From NCBI GenBank assembly GCA_009784995.1, contig WQXE01000091.1:1-7424 (forward strand): a stretch of DNA of 7,424 nucleotides. The letters run 5' to 3'. The position numbers and the translations under genes were made by a program. Shown one piece after another: positions 6,344 through 7,424 of this stretch. Numbering within the stretch: the first letter of the stretch is position 1; every line of letters begins with the position of its first letter. Below the pieces are notes generated by a model. That model ran no database searches. It saw only the letters and a program-made list of their open reading frames with translations, and was not told where the DNA came from. The stretch is from Treponema sp. (lineage in GTDB: Bacteria > Spirochaetota > Spirochaetia > Treponematales > Breznakiellaceae).

Positions 6344-7424
6344 AAAATGAAACAATCGCTGTTCTTTTAAGAGGAATATGTATAGATATAACAAATAAAC
6401 CTGTAACAGTTGTTTCAAAAAATATTTCTGATGATATTCCATCTGACGCGCTAAAAATAGAAATTGTTCCGATAGAAAAAAATTCGATAGAAATGAAATC
6501 TAAAGAAAATGAAGAAAAAGCCGCAAGTATTATTCAAAGCGCGTTTGATAATTGGAAAAAAGAAATACTTCCTTCGTGTATTGTATTGACAACTAACGGA
6601 AAACCGCATGGAATGTTTCAAATAGAAAATCAAAACATAAACAACGAGCCTTGTAAAAATAATAACATTATCGATAAAAATATCGTAAATATTAAAGAAC
6701 GCGCTGAAGTGGTGAGAAATAAAATTGCCGTAGTAACAGGCGGAGCGCAGGGAATAGGTGAAGAGATCGTCCGCAATCTAGCGGCTGGCGGCGCTGTTGT
6801 TTATATCGCGGATTTAAATATTGATGGAGCAAAAAAATTAAGCGAAAAAATCAATCTGCAAGAAAACCGAAATTGCGCGATACCTGTACAGGTTAATGTT
6901 ACAAGTGAAGAATCTGTTGAAGCTATGTTTGATTTTATCGCTCGAACAACAGGCGGCTTTGATATTTGTATAAGTAACGCGGGTGTTTTAAAAGCTGGAA
7001 GCGTCTTGGAACAGGATTTATCGGATTTTAAATTTGTCACGGATATCAATTACACAGGATTTTTTATTGTAAGTAAGTTTGCAGGAAGACTTTTGCGTAC
7101 ACAGTATTTAACTGCACAAAACTGGAAAACAGATATAATTCAAATAAATTCAAAATCCGGTCTTGAAGGTTCCAACAAAAACGGCGCTTATTCGGGTGGA
7201 AAGTTCGGCGGCTTGGGTCTTGTAGCGAGTTTCGCGATGGAACTTGTCGAGTACGGCATAAAAGTTAACGCGATCTGCCCCGGGAATTTTTTAGACGGAC
7301 CTTTGTGGTCAGACCCGGAAAAAGGGCTTTTTGTACAATACTTAAAAACAGGAAAAGTGCCGGGAGCTAAAAGTATTAAAGATGTCCGCTCTTTTTATGA
7401 ATCAAAAGTTCCAATGAAGCGCGG
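6340..7424 (+). CDS. Short-chain dehydrogenase, SrlD (sorbitol-6-phosphate dehydrogenase)-like, with N-terminal extension; 3' end cut by window
   Basis: This is a cytoplasmic NAD(H)-dependent oxidoreductase of the classical SDR fold. 361 codons are open to the window edge. Residues 1 to about 127 match nothing I recognise and are rich in Asn, Lys, Glu and Ile. The Rossmann domain starts at 128: TGGAQGIG (133-140), Asp158 after the second strand (favours NAD over NADP), NAG (213-215), Asn237, Ser271, and Tyr284/Lys288 in YSGGK. The stretch IIQINSKSG, the following YSGGKFGGLGL, and FYESKVPMKR near the edge closely resemble E. coli SrlD as I remember it. This suggests a polyol- or ketose-phosphate substrate, unproven. 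About 40-50 residues are probably missing. The ATGA overlap with the PHP gene and a strong Shine-Dalgarno support the start and coupled translation. Confidence 0.88.
   Translation, partial: MKNETIAVLLRGICIDITNKPVTVVSKNISDDIPSDALKIEIVPIEKNSIEMKSKENEEKAASIIQSAFDNWKKEILPSCIVLTTNGKPHGMFQIENQNINNEPCKNNNIIDKNIVNIKERAEVVRNKIAVVTGGAQGIGEEIVRNLAAGGAVVYIADLNIDGAKKLSEKINLQENRNCAIPVQVNVTSEESVEAMFDFIARTTGGFDICISNAGVLKAGSVLEQDLSDFKFVTDINYTGFFIVSKFAGRLLRTQYLTAQNWKTDIIQINSKSGLEGSNKNGAYSGGKFGGLGLVASFAMELVEYGIKVNAICPGNFLDGPLWSDPEKGLFVQYLKTGKVPGAKSIKDVRSFYESKVPMKR

Noticed and set aside
6801..7049. Minus-strand frame opposite the SDR Rossmann domain
   Set aside because: It is antisense to conserved SDR motifs, with no start signal.

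Overview
The window comes from an AT-rich bacterial chromosome (roughly 40% GC by eye) that is nevertheless rich in CGCG and GCG/CGC triplets. The organism cannot be fixed from the sequence. An alpha/beta-fused E1, a tandem-binding-domain E2 and a Treponema-like feel suggest a spirochaete or another anaerobic, host-associated lineage, but this is only a guess. Coding density is near complete: five genes, two of them cut by the window edges. There is no RNA gene, CRISPR array, transposase or terminator that I can support.

Left part, minus strand (1-4945): a compact operon for a 2-oxoacid dehydrogenase complex in the order E2 (acyltransferase, 3620-4945), E3 (dihydrolipoyl dehydrogenase, 2192-3610), then a fused E1 alpha/beta decarboxylase (1-2183, C-terminus outside the window). 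Gaps are 8-9 bases, and two ribosome binding sites overlap the preceding stop codon. Together the three products would convert a 2-oxoacid (pyruvate or a branched-chain acid, not resolvable here), CoA and NAD+ to acyl-CoA, CO2 and NADH.

Middle (4946-5002): a 57-base, very AT-rich divergent promoter region. It carries TATAAT-type boxes for both directions, and the rightward gene has no visible Shine-Dalgarno.

Right part, plus strand (5003-7424): a PHP-domain metal-dependent hydrolase of unknown substrate, overlapped by 4 bases (ATGA) with a short-chain dehydrogenase. The dehydrogenase resembles sorbitol-6-phosphate dehydrogenase (SrlD) but has an unrecognised ~127-residue N-terminal extension. 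The pair is probably a sugar- or polyol-phosphate module that continues beyond the window.

The most unusual signal is at 4579-4660, inside the E2 gene. It is a short repeat-like element with two arms of three 8-base units each, inserted in frame in the linker between the lipoyl and subunit-binding domains. It is translated as a basic/polar peptide unlike normal E2 linkers.
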